NCBI RefSeq assembly: GCF_011492945.1
Contig: NZ_CP045119.1
Location: 2,108,001-2,172,000 of the forward strand
Direction: 5' to 3'
Length of the DNA stretch: 64,000 nt
DNA from: Rubrobacter tropicus
GTDB lineage: Bacteria; Actinomycetota; Rubrobacteria; Rubrobacterales; Rubrobacteraceae
Shown here: piece by piece, positions 55,855 through 64,000 of the stretch
Position numbering within the stretch: the stretch's first letter is position 1
How the letters are laid out: each line of letters starts with the position of its first letter
Program-made: the position numbers and the translations under genes
The notes under the pieces: generated by a model
Database searches by the model: none
Told to the model about the DNA's origin: nothing
The model's input: the letters and a program-made list of their open reading frames with translations, nothing else

Positions 55855-57068
55855 TACCTCACCCTTCCTTCCGTGGCCGCGCCGGCACCCGACGGACGTT
55901 TACGAACGAACATGGCGTTGACGATCAGGCACCCGATAGCGAAGATCGCCAGAAAGATGAACCCGAGGGTGTAAGCCCCGGTGGCGTCCCGCACGATGCC
56001 GAGCACGAGCGGCGGGAAGAACCCGCCGAGCCCGCCGGCCGCCCCGACGACGCCGGTCACGGCGCCCGTCTTGCCGGGGTAGTACTCGGCGACGAGCTTG
56101 AAGACCGCGCCGTTGCCGAGCCCGAAGAGCACCGCGCTCGCGAGGGCGCCTATGGTGAAGAGGAAGATCCCGGGCTCGAAGCTGAGGATGATCGCCGTTA
56201 CCGGCAGCCCCGCGAAGACGAGCATGAGCGTCCCGCCCCCCCCTACCCGGTCCGCGAGCCAGCCTCCGATCGGGCGGGAGAGCGTCGCGAGCACCACGAA
56301 CCCGGCCGCCCTGAGGCCAGCCCCGGTCTGCGTGAAGCCGAACAGGTCGACGAGCAGCTTGGGCAGGTAGATACCCAGGGCCACGAAACCGCCGAAGGTC
56401 AGGAAGTAGAAGAGGCTGAGGACCCAGGGCATTACCTCCTGGCGGAAGAGCGAGATCCCGGCCGTCACGGAAGGCCGCGGCCCGGTGCTCGGCGCGTCCC
56501 GCCCGAGGGCGTAGAAGATCACGGCCATCGCCACAAGCGGCACCACGAAGACCCAGAACGCCAGCCGCCAGCCGTAGAAAGCGGCGATGGCGGGGGCGGT
56601 GTAGGCGGCGATCGCCGTCCCGATGTTGCCCATGCCGTAGACGCCGAGGGCGAGCCCCTGCATGTGCGGCGGGAACCACTTGTTCACGAAGGGAACCCCG
56701 ACGGCGAACGAGGCCCCAGCGAGCCCCAGGAAGAACCCCAGAAGAGCAAACCCCGAAAGAGCCCCGAGAAGCCCGATAAAGACCACGGGCACGATGAGGA
56801 CGAGCATCAACGCGGAGAAGACGATCCTGCCGCCGAACCTGTCCGTGATCAGGCCGAGCGGGATCCGAAACAGCGAACCCAGAATAACCGGCGTCGCGAT
56901 TACGACGCTGATCTGGAAGCTGGAGAGCCGGTACAGCTCCTGAAACTGCGGCGCGAGCGGCGCTATCAGCCCCCACACCGAGAAACACAACGCGAACGCC
57001 AGCGTCGCCAAAACCAACGCCCGGTACGCCCCGGCCTGCGGCCTGCCGGCCGAACTACCCGCGCTCAT
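55854..57068 (-). CDS. narK: Nitrate/nitrite transporter of the NarK family (MFS)
   Basis: The 404-residue protein has twelve membrane helices. NarK family signs are LGSLFRIPLGLITDRFGGR and the nitrate signature region GNIGTAIAAYTAPAIAAFYGW, with GLGNGAVFKLVAEYYPGKTGAVTG in the second half. It transports nitrate in and/or nitrite out. ATG 57068 follows aggaggtggggg. It heads the operon narK-narG-narH-narJ-narI and has about 170 bases of 5' leader from a promoter that overlaps a palindrome. Confidence 0.95.
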   Translation of the reverse strand: MSAGSSAGRPQAGAYRALVLATLAFALCFSVWGLIAPLAPQFQELYRLSSFQISVVIATPVILGSLFRIPLGLITDRFGGRIVFSALMLVLIVPVVFIGLLGALSGFALLGFFLGLAGASFAVGVPFVNKWFPPHMQGLALGVYGMGNIGTAIAAYTAPAIAAFYGWRLAFWVFVVPLVAMAVIFYALGRDAPSTGPRPSVTAGISLFRQEVMPWVLSLFYFLTFGGFVALGIYLPKLLVDLFGFTQTGAGLRAAGFVVLATLSRPIGGWLADRVGGGGTLMLVFAGLPVTAIILSFEPGIFLFTIGALASAVLFGLGNGAVFKLVAEYYPGKTGAVTGVVGAAGGLGGFFPPLVLGIVRDATGAYTLGFIFLAIFAIGCLIVNAMFVRKRPSGAGAATEGRVR

Positions 57069-57225
57069 CCCCCACCTCCTCTAATGGGAAGAAGTCCTCC
57101 ACAACCGAACCCCATGTTGGCCCCTCCCCCGAGCCGCGTCCTGAGAAGATTTGCCCAACCCTCTGGTCCAAACAGACCAATACCGACGGAGAGATCCCCC
57201 AACATCCAACCCAGACACCTCCTAT

Positions 57226-57248
57226 ACTATGACTAATATAGTGATAGT
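57226..57248. promoter_or_regulatory. Palindromic operator at the narK promoter
   Basis: ACTATGAC at 57226-57233 and GTGATAGT at 57241-57248 form an inverted repeat (7 of 8 positions) with a 7-base centre. On the minus strand it covers the -10 box and the likely start of transcription of narK. The half-site ACTATGAC recurs as GTCATAGT at 57873-57880 in the rrf2/cupin intergenic region. I infer a binding site for the nearby Rrf2 regulator. Confidence 0.6.
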
Positions 57249-57273
57249 AAATGCGGCCGGGCCGCGGCGTCAA
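57244..57273 (-). promoter_or_regulatory. narK operon promoter
   Basis: TTGACG (57273-57268, minus strand) and TACTAT (57249-57244) are spaced by 18 bases. The start of transcription should fall near 57237, leaving a leader of about 170 bases before narK. The -10 box lies inside the palindrome at 57226-57248. Confidence 0.6.
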
Positions 57274-57342
57274 GAGCGGGAGTAAGGTTTTGGGTGGCGG
57301 CTGATAGCTCTACAAACAGTTCCACCCTCTTTGCAAGCCACA

Positions 57343-57768
57343 CTAGTGGAAGTGCGGGGCCTGGGATGAGAAATCGGCGAGGGTCTTTGTGCCGAGTTCC
57401 TGGAGGATGGCGTTCTGGCCTTCGGTCCAGGCGTCGTGGAGGGCGCAGGGGCGGCCGTGGCCGCAGGGTCGTTGTTGCATGATGCAGTGGGTGATCTCGA
57501 ACGGGCCCTCCACGGCCTCCACGGCGTCGCGGAGGCTGACCTTGTCGGGTGGCAGGGCGAGGTGCGACCCTCCCCCCCTCCCCTCGATGCTCTCCACCAG
57601 GCCGGCGCGCACGAGCTTCGCCATCACGCGGGCGAGCAGACGCCGGGGCACGACCGCCTCGGCCGAGATCCTGTCGGCCGTTACCAGATCTCCCCGGTCC
57701 GCAACTCGCGCCAGATACACCAGCGCCCGCAGCGCGTAGCGCCCCTCGCTCGATAACTCGAGCTTCAT
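57343..57768 (-). CDS. Rrf2-family Fe-S transcriptional regulator
   Basis: The 141-residue protein starts MKLELSSEGRYALRALVYLA, the classical Rrf2 winged helix. It carries VVPRRLLARVMAKLVRAGLVES and GGSHLALPPDKVSLRDAVEAVEG. Three cysteines in HCIMQQRPCGHGRPCALH (C-x6-C-x5-C) are placed like the cluster ligands of NsrR and IscR. I infer an Fe-S sensor of NO, O2 or redox state that controls the nar genes. ATG 57768 is chosen; the frame is open to 57798. It is upstream of narK on the same strand and divergent from the cupin gene. Confidence 0.9.
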   Translation of the reverse strand: MKLELSSEGRYALRALVYLARVADRGDLVTADRISAEAVVPRRLLARVMAKLVRAGLVESIEGRGGGSHLALPPDKVSLRDAVEAVEGPFEITHCIMQQRPCGHGRPCALHDAWTEGQNAILQELGTKTLADFSSQAPHFH

Positions 57769-57857
57769 TAGCCCGGTTCTCCGCTTCCCATCTCCCAAAG
57801 ATACACCGCCGCGCCACCCTCCACCCGGGTGAAAGCGTTCGCCCGCGCACCCTCCAT

Positions 57858-57880
57858 ACTGACACTTATTATGTCATAGT
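57858..57880. promoter_or_regulatory. Related palindrome between the rrf2 and cupin genes
   Basis: ACTGACAC at 57858-57865 and GTCATAGT at 57873-57880 flank a 7-base centre; inside it TGACA and TGTCA are perfectly inverted. The right half is identical to the reverse complement of the left half of the narK site, with the same 8-7-8 geometry. It lies between the divergent starts at 57768 and 57916, fitting autoregulation plus control of the cupin gene. Confidence 0.55.
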
Positions 57881-57915
57881 TAGGGGTGATCGCCGTAGAC
57901 CGAGAGGAGATAAAG

Positions 57916-58299
57916 ATGTCGAGCAGGCCGCAGCCCGGGTCCGGGCGTCCGTTGAGCGGGCCGTTGCAGAGCTTCGATTTGGGGGAGGAGGTCGCCAGGT
58001 TGCGCGGGGAGGAGGCTTTCAGGGAAGGAAGGCGGAACTCGATCACGCTTCGCAAGGGCGGCGGGATGAGCGTGGTGTTGCTGGTGATGAGGGCGGGGGA
58101 CCATCTGGAAGAGCACGCGGCGCCGGGTCCGATCTCTCTGGCCGTGAGGGAGGGACGCGTCCGCTTCTCGACGCCCGGCGCCAAGGTAGAGGCCGGACCC
58201 GAGACGCTGCTCGCCTGCGACGCCGGCGAGCGGCACGCGGTCGAGGCTCTGGAAGACTCCGTCTGCGTGGTTACCATCGCGCGCGGCGGGGAGCGCTGA
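57916..58299 (+). CDS. Cupin-domain protein next to the nar regulator
   Basis: The 127-residue protein has a single cupin fold: LVMRAGDHLEEHAAPGPISLAVREG is the first cupin motif with the metal-type His/Glu pattern, and AGERHAVEALEDSVCVVTIA the second. ATG 57916 is preceded by gaggag at good spacing; the frame opens earlier at GTG 57886. It is divergent from the Rrf2 gene and shares the palindrome between them. Small cupins of this sort occur near denitrification and stress genes but their reaction is not established. Confidence 0.82.
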   Translation: MSSRPQPGSGRPLSGPLQSFDLGEEVARLRGEEAFREGRRNSITLRKGGGMSVVLLVMRAGDHLEEHAAPGPISLAVREGRVRFSTPGAKVEAGPETLLACDAGERHAVEALEDSVCVVTIARGGER

Positions 58300-58338
58300 T
58301 ACCGTCCATCGCACCGCCGGACGGCTCCACCGACGTTC

Positions 58339-59235
58339 TTATTCGAGGGCTCCGGTCAGGTTTGCGGCGGCCGTTCCGGCTTCGCGCAGGTAGTCGGAGA
58401 ACTCGGCAAGGATCTCGGCCGGATCGCGGACGAAGCTGGCGGTCCCGACCTGAACCACGGTCGCCCCAGCGAGCATGAACTCGGCCACGTCCACGCCGCT
58501 CGTAACCCCCCCGCCCCCGAGGATGGGCACTTCAACGGTCCTGGCCACGTCGTACACGGCCTTGAGCGCGACGGGCTTGACGGCCGGCCCAGAGAGGCCG
58601 CCCCGCACCAGAATCGACCGTTTCTTCGCGTCTATGGTGAGGGCGGGTATGGTGTTCATGACCGTCAGCGCGTCCGCGCCGGCACCTTCGGCCGCGCGGG
58701 CGTTCCCGACCACCCCCTCGTGGGTGAGCTTGGCGAAGAGCGGCTTCGTTGGCGCCGCGGCGCGGCAGGCGCCGACCACCTCCTCGACCGCGGCCGGTCC
58801 GGCGCAGAAGGTTAGCCCGCCGTGCTCCACGTTCGGGCAGGAGAGGTTCAGCTCGATGGCGGCGACTCGATCGTCCCCGGCTACCCGTTCGCAGAGGTCC
58901 GCGAAGTCGCGGACGGTCTCGCCCGCCACCGAGACGAAGATCGGGACGCCGAGGTCGAAGGCGTCGAGGTCCTCCATGAACCGCTCGACGCCCGGGTTTT
59001 GAAGCCCTATCGAGTTGACCATCCCGGCCGGCGTCTCGGCCACGCGCGGCGGCGGGTTGCCGGCCCTGGCACGAGGGGTCGTGGTCTTGGGCAGGATCGC
59101 GCCGTAGACACCCTCAGCCTCCCCGAGCGCCTCCTTCGCAAGCGTCCCCGAGGCGGGCACGAGGGGCGTGTTCAGGGTCATCCCGCAAAGCTCGACCGTG
59201 AGGTCCACTTCCGTCGCCCGCTCCCGAACTACCAC
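58339..59235 (-). CDS. pyrD: Dihydroorotate dehydrogenase B, catalytic subunit
   Basis: PyrD oxidises dihydroorotate to orotate with FMN. The 298-residue protein shows VELCGMTLNTPLVPASGTLA, GAILPKTTTPRARAGNPPPR, NSIGLQNPG, ELNLSCPNVEHGG and GGGGVTSGVDVAEFMLAGA. Pairing with pyrK marks it as the NAD-linked class 1B enzyme. GTG 59235 overlaps the pyrK stop by 7 bases. It ends the operon carA-carB-pyrK-pyrD. Confidence 0.95.
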   Translation of the reverse strand: MVVRERATEVDLTVELCGMTLNTPLVPASGTLAKEALGEAEGVYGAILPKTTTPRARAGNPPPRVAETPAGMVNSIGLQNPGVERFMEDLDAFDLGVPIFVSVAGETVRDFADLCERVAGDDRVAAIELNLSCPNVEHGGLTFCAGPAAVEEVVGACRAAAPTKPLFAKLTHEGVVGNARAAEGAGADALTVMNTIPALTIDAKKRSILVRGGLSGPAVKPVALKAVYDVARTVEVPILGGGGVTSGVDVAEFMLAGATVVQVGTASFVRDPAEILAEFSDYLREAGTAAANLTGALE

Positions 59236-59963
59236 GCCAGCACCTCCGCCCGGAAGACGGGACCTTCGACGCAAGACCTGACGTATCCCCCGTCGACGGG
59301 CACCACGCACCCGTTGCAAGACCCGTTCCCGCAACCCATCCGCTCCTCGACCGAGAGCTGCCGCAATCCATCCTGCCCCGCGGCACCCTTCACCGCCGCC
59401 AGCATGGCGTTTGGGCCGCAGGCGTAGACGGCGGGGTAACCCAGGAGATCCGGCGCGGCATCGAGAACCGTGCCACGGGTTCCGGCCGACCCGTCCATGG
59501 TGGCCACGGAAGCACCAGGGAAATCGTCGGCGACGGCGGCCGTCTTCGCGTCAAGGAACCCCAGAAACACGTCGTGGTCGATCCCACGGGACGCGAGCTC
59601 TCTGCCGAGTATCTTGAGTGGGGCGACGCCGATACCCCCGCCGAGCAGTGCGGCCCTGCCGGTCGACGCGTCGATCTCGAAGCCCTTGCCGAGCGGGGCC
59701 GTCACCTCTATCGTCTCCCTGGCCCGGTCGAGCAGCGCCGTTCCCCGGCCCCTGACCTCGAAGAGCAGGCTCGCCACCCCGCCCTCGAAATCGTAGAACG
59801 AGAAAGGACGGGCCAGAAAAGGGTCGAGGGTTACGGGGTAGCCGGCAGCCCGGGCCATCACGAAGCGACCCGCTTCGATCCCATCCCCGGGCCAGCGGTA
59901 GCTGAGGAGCGTATAGGCGCCGAGCCGGCGGCGCGCTTCTATCTCCACGGTGTAGAACTTCAC
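59229..59963 (-). CDS. pyrK: Dihydroorotate dehydrogenase electron transfer subunit
   Basis: PyrK carries FAD and a 2Fe-2S cluster and moves electrons from PyrD to NAD. The FAD motif is RPFSFYDF, the NAD domain has [18 protein letters not shown], and the cluster ligands are [18 protein letters not shown] plus a further Cys in RSCVEGPVF. The GTG start at 59963 overlaps the carB stop (GTGA); the frame is open much further upstream within carB but without family sequence. Length is 244 residues. Confidence 0.95.
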   Translation of the reverse strand: MKFYTVEIEARRRLGAYTLLSYRWPGDGIEAGRFVMARAAGYPVTLDPFLARPFSFYDFEGGVASLLFEVRGRGTALLDRARETIEVTAPLGKGFEIDASTGRAALLGGGIGVAPLKILGRELASRGIDHDVFLGFLDAKTAAVADDFPGASVATMDGSAGTRGTVLDAAPDLLGYPAVYACGPNAMLAAVKGAAGQDGLRQLSVEERMGCGNGSCNGCVVPVDGGYVRSCVEGPVFRAEVLAW

Positions 59964-62900
59964 GCGCGCGCCGCGTAGAGGCCCTGGAGGCTGTTCACGC
60001 GGCGGGTTCCGCCACGAATGCGGGCCTCGATCCCCTGGATGGCGGCGGCGGAGCCGGCCAGGGTGGTGATGCAGGGGACGCCGTGCATGAGCGCGCCGCG
60101 GCGGATCAGGTACCCGTCCGTCCTGGCCCCGCGGCCCCAGGGGGTGTTGACGATCAGGTCGACCCCACCCTCCTCTATTAGCGAGAGCACGTCTCCCCCG
60201 GCCTCGCCTATCTTCGGCACCACCACGACCGGCAGCCCGTTGCTCTTGAGAACCTCCGCGGTCCCCTCGCTCGCCGAGATCTCGAACCCAAGATCGGCGA
60301 AGGCCCGCGCTATGAGCACCACGGACCGCTTGTCCCTGTTGGAGACGGAGATGTAGACCCGCCCCGACACCGGCAGCGTTTGCCCGGCCGCGATCAACGC
60401 CTTCGCGAACGCCCCCCCAAACGTCCTGTCTATCCCCATCGCCTCCCCCGTAGAACGCATCTCGGGCCCCAGCAACGGGTCGACGTCCGCGAACCGGTCG
60501 AACGGGAAGACCGGGGCCTTTACGGAGAAGTGTCCGTTTGTGGACGAACGGGGTTGAATATCTCTCAGTTTCTCGCCGAGCGAGACCCTCGTGGCCAGCT
60601 TCGCCAGTGGCACGCCGGTCGCCTTGGAGATAAAGGGCACCGTGCGGGAGGCGCGGGGGTTGCACTCGATCACCATTATGTCCTCGCCCCGGACCACGAA
60701 CTGGACGTTCATGAGGCCGACGACGCCGACGGCGAGGGCGAGGCGGCGGGTGTAGTCCTCTATCCTCTCGACGAGGGCGCTGTGGAGCGTGATCGGGGGC
60801 GTGACGCACGAAGAGTCGCCGGAGTGGACCCCCGCCTCCTCGATGTGCTCCATTATCCCGCCCACAAAGACATCCTCCCCGTCGCACACGGCGTCGACGT
60901 CGACCTCCACGTAATCTTCCATGAACTCGTCCACCAGGGTGGGGTGCGTCGGGCTCGCCCCCGCGCCCGTTCTCAAGTACAGATCCAGGTCGTCGTCGCT
61001 GTAAACGATCTCCATCCTGCGCCCGCCGAGCACGTAAGATGGCCGCACGACCACGGGGTATCCGAGTTCGCCCGCCACGGCGCGGGCTTCGGCCGGGGTC
61101 GTGGCCGTGCCGAACCGCGGGTGCGGAATGCCGAGGTCTTCGAGCAGCCGCCCGAAGCGGGAACGGTCCTCGGCCAGGTCTATGGCGTCCGGGGAAGTGC
61201 CGACTATGTGCACTCCCTCCTTCTCGAGCTCGCGGGCGAGCTTCAGGGGGCTCTGGCCGCCGAACTGGAGGATGACGCCGTGGGGGTTTTCGCGCCGGAT
61301 CACCTCCAAGACGTGCTCCGCCGTGAGCGGCTCGAAGTACAGGCGCGTGGAGGCATCGTAGTCCGTCGAGACCGTCTCGGGGTTGGAGTTGACCATGACC
61401 GAGTCGTAGCCCGCGTCTTTCAGGGCGTAGCTCGCGTGGACGCAGGCGTAATCGAACTCCACACCCTGCCCGATCCTGTTCGGCCCGCTCCCGAGCACGA
61501 CCACCGACGGGTTCTCCCCGCGTTCCACCTCGTCTTCGTCCTCGTAGGTCGAGTAGTAGTAAGGCGTCTGGGCGGGGAACTCCCCGGCGCAGGTGTCGAC
61601 GGACTTGTAGGTGGGCGAGACGCCCAAAGCGCGGCGCACGCCGCGCACGACCTCCGTCGAAGTGCCCGAAGCGGAGGCGATGGTCTCGTCCGTCAGGCCG
61701 ATCCGTTTAAGCTCCCGCAACTCCTCGGCGTCGAGGGGGACCGAGATCGCGCCTTCGGCGGCCACGATGCGGGCTATGGACGCAATAAAGAACGGGTCGA
61801 TGCTGGTGCGGTGGTGGATCTCGCGTATGTCGAGCCCCGCCCGTAACGCGTCGAAGATGGCGAAGACCCTGTAAGGCCCAGGCTCGTCGAGCCCGGCCTT
61901 GATGTCCTGCGGATCCACCTCGAGCGACGCCATCGCCTTTCCCAGGCTCTCCGTGAACGTCCGGCCTATCGCCATGACCTCGCCCACCGAGTGCATCCTC
62001 GTCGTCAGCCGCGGGGATGCCCCCGGAAATTTCTCGAAGGCGAAGCGCGGGATCTTGGTAACCACGTAGTCGAGCGCGGGCTCGAACGAGGCCGGCGTCG
62101 CCCGCGTTATGTCGTTCGGGATCTCATCCAGCGAATACCCGACAGCGAGCTTCGCGGCTATCTTCGCGATAGGGAACCCCGTGGCCTTGCTCGCGAGCGC
62201 GCTCGACCGGCTCACCCGCGGGTTCATCTCGATCACGTAGAAGTCGTCGCTCTCGGGATCCACCGCGAACTGTATGTTCGACCCCCCGGTGCTCACGCCA
62301 ATTTCACGTATTATGCGTAAAGAGGCGGAGCGGAGGGTCTGGTACTGGCGGTCTGAGAGGGTCTGGGCCGGGGCTACCGTGATCGAGTCTCCGGTGTGGA
62401 CGCCCATGGGGTCCACGTTCTCAATGGAGCAGATGACCACCACGTTGTCGTCGAGGTCGCGCATGACTTCTAGCTCGAACTCTTTCCAGCCGGCTACGCT
62501 CTTTTCGACGAGGACGGAGCCTACGGGGCTCGCTTCGAGGCCGTCCGAGACGGCGCGGCGGAGTTCGGCGTGGTCGTTTGCCGTGGCGCCGCCCTTGCCG
62601 CCCAGGGTGAAGCTCGGGCGGATGATGAGGGGGTAGCCGATCCTGCCGGCCAGCTCCTCCGCCCCCGCGAAGCTCTTGACGGTGCGGCTCGGTGGAACCT
62701 TCATGCCGATCCTCGTCATGGCGTCGTGGAAGAGTTGGCGGTCTTCGGCCTTCTGGATGGAGTCGATGGAAGCGCCGAGAAGCTCGACGCCGAGGTCTTC
62801 GAGCACCCCCGCCTCGTGCAGCTCGATGGAGAGGTTCAGGGCGGTCTGCCCGCCGAGGGTCGGGAGCAGCGCGTCGGGGCGCTCCTTGCGCAGGACCTCC

Positions 62901-63124
62901 GCGACGGCCTCGACCGTGAGCGGCTCGACGTAGGTGACGTCCGCGACCTCTGGGTCCGTCATGATGGTCGCGGGGTTCGAGTTGACGAGGACCACGCGGT
63001 AGCCCTCGTCGCGCAAGGCGCGGCAGGCCTGGGTGCCCGAGTAGTCAAACTCGGCGGCCTGCCCGATCACGATCGGACCCGACCCGATTATGAGGACCTT
63101 CTCGATGTCGTCGCGCCTTGGCAT
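59960..63124 (-). CDS. carB: Carbamoyl phosphate synthase large subunit
   Basis: CarB makes carbamoyl phosphate from bicarbonate, ammonia from CarA, and two ATP. The 1054-residue protein has two ATP-grasp halves: [20 protein letters not shown] starts the first and [19 protein letters not shown] the second, followed by a C-terminal MGS-like allosteric domain with [16 protein letters not shown]. It starts at ATG 63124 next to the carA stop. Slightly shorter than the enteric enzyme but complete. Confidence 0.97.
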   Translation of the reverse strand: MPRRDDIEKVLIIGSGPIVIGQAAEFDYSGTQACRALRDEGYRVVLVNSNPATIMTDPEVADVTYVEPLTVEAVAEVLRKERPDALLPTLGGQTALNLSIELHEAGVLEDLGVELLGASIDSIQKAEDRQLFHDAMTRIGMKVPPSRTVKSFAGAEELAGRIGYPLIIRPSFTLGGKGGATANDHAELRRAVSDGLEASPVGSVLVEKSVAGWKEFELEVMRDLDDNVVVICSIENVDPMGVHTGDSITVAPAQTLSDRQYQTLRSASLRIIREIGVSTGGSNIQFAVDPESDDFYVIEMNPRVSRSSALASKATGFPIAKIAAKLAVGYSLDEIPNDITRATPASFEPALDYVVTKIPRFAFEKFPGASPRLTTRMHSVGEVMAIGRTFTESLGKAMASLEVDPQDIKAGLDEPGPYRVFAIFDALRAGLDIREIHHRTSIDPFFIASIARIVAAEGAISVPLDAEELRELKRIGLTDETIASASGTSTEVVRGVRRALGVSPTYKSVDTCAGEFPAQTPYYYSTYEDEDEVERGENPSVVVLGSGPNRIGQGVEFDYACVHASYALKDAGYDSVMVNSNPETVSTDYDASTRLYFEPLTAEHVLEVIRRENPHGVILQFGGQSPLKLARELEKEGVHIVGTSPDAIDLAEDRSRFGRLLEDLGIPHPRFGTATTPAEARAVAGELGYPVVVRPSYVLGGRRMEIVYSDDDLDLYLRTGAGASPTHPTLVDEFMEDYVEVDVDAVCDGEDVFVGGIMEHIEEAGVHSGDSSCVTPPITLHSALVERIEDYTRRLALAVGVVGLMNVQFVVRGEDIMVIECNPRASRTVPFISKATGVPLAKLATRVSLGEKLRDIQPRSSTNGHFSVKAPVFPFDRFADVDPLLGPEMRSTGEAMGIDRTFGGAFAKALIAAGQTLPVSGRVYISVSNRDKRSVVLIARAFADLGFEISASEGTAEVLKSNGLPVVVVPKIGEAGGDVLSLIEEGGVDLIVNTPWGRGARTDGYLIRRGALMHGVPCITTLAGSAAAIQGIEARIRGGTRRVNSLQGLYAARA

Positions 63125-64000
63125 CTAGCCGACCACCGCCTTCGGCGAGACCGTCTCGATAAACCCGTCGAAGAGGTAGCCGGAGTCGCGCGGCCCGGGG
63201 CTCGATTCAGGATGGTACTGGACGCTCCAGGCGCGGAGACCCGGCGCCGAGATACCCTCTACGGTTCCGTCGTAGAGGTTTCGGTGGGTAAGCTCTACCC
63301 CTTCTGGAAGCGAGCTTTCGAGGACGGCGAAGCCGTGGTTCTGGCTGGTTATCTCGATCCGGTTGTTCTCCAGGTTCCTCACCGGGTGGTTGGCCCCATG
63401 ATGCCCGAACGGCATCTTGTAGGTCTGGCAACCGAGCGCGAGCCCGAGGAGTTGATGACCCAGGCAGATACCGAAGACCGGCACCTCCCCCAACGCGGGC
63501 CGCAGCGCGTTGACGGCCCGGTCCAGGGCCGCAGGGTCGCCCGGACCGTTGGAGAGAAAGAGCCCGTCGGGGTTCGAGTCGAGGATGGCCTCGGGCTCGG
63601 CCGAACCCGGCATCGCGAGCACGGTGGCGCCCCGGCTGCGGAGTTCTTTGTAGATCGAGCCCTTCACCCCGTAATCCAGCGCGACGATCCGGCACCGCTC
63701 CTCGCCGAATGCCGGCATGAGGGTCGGTTCGGCAAGGTCAGACCCCGAGGAAGCCAGGTCCCGGCCAACCATCGAAGGGTGGGCGTTCGCCTTCTCTTGC
63801 AGCACGTTCGGGTCTCTCTCTACAGTCGAGATGAAGCCCCGCATCGCGCCCCTGTCCCTTATTCGCCGGGTGAGGGCGCGGGTGTCCATGCCTTCGATGC
63901 CGAGGACGCCCGCCTCGTCGAGGGTCGCGGCGAGGGATTTCTCGCTGGCCCAGTTGCTGTGGTAGGGGGTGTACTCGCGGACGAGGACGGCGGCGGCCTG
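63125..64000 (-). CDS. carA: Carbamoyl phosphate synthase small subunit (N-terminus outside window)
   Basis: CarA is the glutaminase that feeds ammonia to CarB. The frame is open to the window edge, so the first third is missing. Visible are EYTPYHSNWASEKSLAATL, GIEGMDTRALTRRIRDRGAM, VALDYGVKGSIYKEL, LSNGPGDP, the nucleophile FGICLGHQLLGLALG and the catalytic His-Glu in YHPESSPGP. It is the first gene in the window of the carA-carB-pyrK-pyrD operon; any attenuator lies beyond 64000. Confidence 0.96.
   Translation of the reverse strand, partial: QAAAVLVREYTPYHSNWASEKSLAATLDEAGVLGIEGMDTRALTRRIRDRGAMRGFISTVERDPNVLQEKANAHPSMVGRDLASSGSDLAEPTLMPAFGEERCRIVALDYGVKGSIYKELRSRGATVLAMPGSAEPEAILDSNPDGLFLSNGPGDPAALDRAVNALRPALGEVPVFGICLGHQLLGLALGCQTYKMPFGHHGANHPVRNLENNRIEITSQNHGFAVLESSLPEGVELTHRNLYDGTVEGISAPGLRAWSVQYHPESSPGPRDSGYLFDGFIETVSPKAVVG

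Noticed and set aside
53335-55974. 879-codon open frame on the plus strand opposite narG
   Set aside because: It is antisense to the highly conserved narG and narK and has no family features. Long antisense frames are expected in GC-rich coding DNA.

Overview
The window is 64 kb of high-GC, gene-dense chromosome from an actinobacterium. The order recA-recX-rny-miaB-miaA-hflX, the actinobacterial integration host factor (mIHF) next to gmk-rpoZ-coaBC-metK-priA, a GarA/FtsR-like pair, an RsiG-like protein and a narGHJI operon point to Rubrobacter or a close relative. That assignment is inference from gene content; no 16S gene is present. Nearly everything is core metabolism. I see no IS element, prophage, CRISPR array, tRNA or rRNA.

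Layout. 1-8.2 kb, plus strand: the recA 3' end, recX, RNase Y, an unnamed GHKL ATPase overlapping miaB, miaA, hflX, a RibD-C-like reductase and inorganic pyrophosphatase. 8.2-23.5 kb, minus strand: a tyrosine recombinase coupled to apt, an FtsR-like MerR regulator, an FHA protein, an RsiG-like protein, a sugar nucleotidyltransferase fusion, der-plsC-cmk-aroA-rluB-scpB-scpA-ald, an unknown gene and pyrG. 23.5-26 kb is a looser stretch with two candidate small ORFs, a strong hairpin, an EamA transporter and a SnoaL-like protein. 26-45.9 kb is one minus-strand run that reads, in transcription order, mihF-gmk-rpoZ-coaBC-metK-priA-def-fmt-acyltransferase-pilM-pilN-pilO-TSP3 protein-aroC-aroK-aroB-aroQ-efp-nusB-ispA-tlyA-nadK-recN. 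Many neighbours overlap by 1-19 bases. 46-49 kb holds a DsbA-like/VKOR/SDR operon and two membrane proteins. 49-58.3 kb is the nitrate respiration locus narK-narG-narH-narJ-narI with an Rrf2 regulator and a cupin gene. 58.3-64 kb is the pyrimidine operon carA-carB-pyrK-pyrD, with carA cut by the window end.

How the genes work together. NarGHI reduces nitrate at the membrane, NarJ matures the enzyme and NarK moves nitrate/nitrite. A shared half-site in two palindromes suggests that the Fe-S Rrf2 protein controls narK and its own divergent region. The VKOR protein should reoxidise the DsbA-like oxidase. The aro genes, the pyrimidine genes and the CoA/SAM genes are ordinary supply pathways.

Quality warning. 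About eleven otherwise well-conserved genes (apt, the recombinase, ald, aroQ, aroB, the TSP3 gene, pilM, fmt, the dsbA-like gene, narJ and perhaps nusB) are broken, and each is restored by adding single bases, nearly always in short homopolymers. This looks like residual deletion error in the assembly rather than gene decay. I annotate these as intact CDS with the suspected positions. The points most worth a second look are a 21-bp GNRA-capped hairpin inside recX, the Rrf2-type operators, the CoaC domain lacking its catalytic residues, the RsiG-like protein with a degenerate c-di-GMP motif, and the unexplained GHKL ATPase coupled to miaB.
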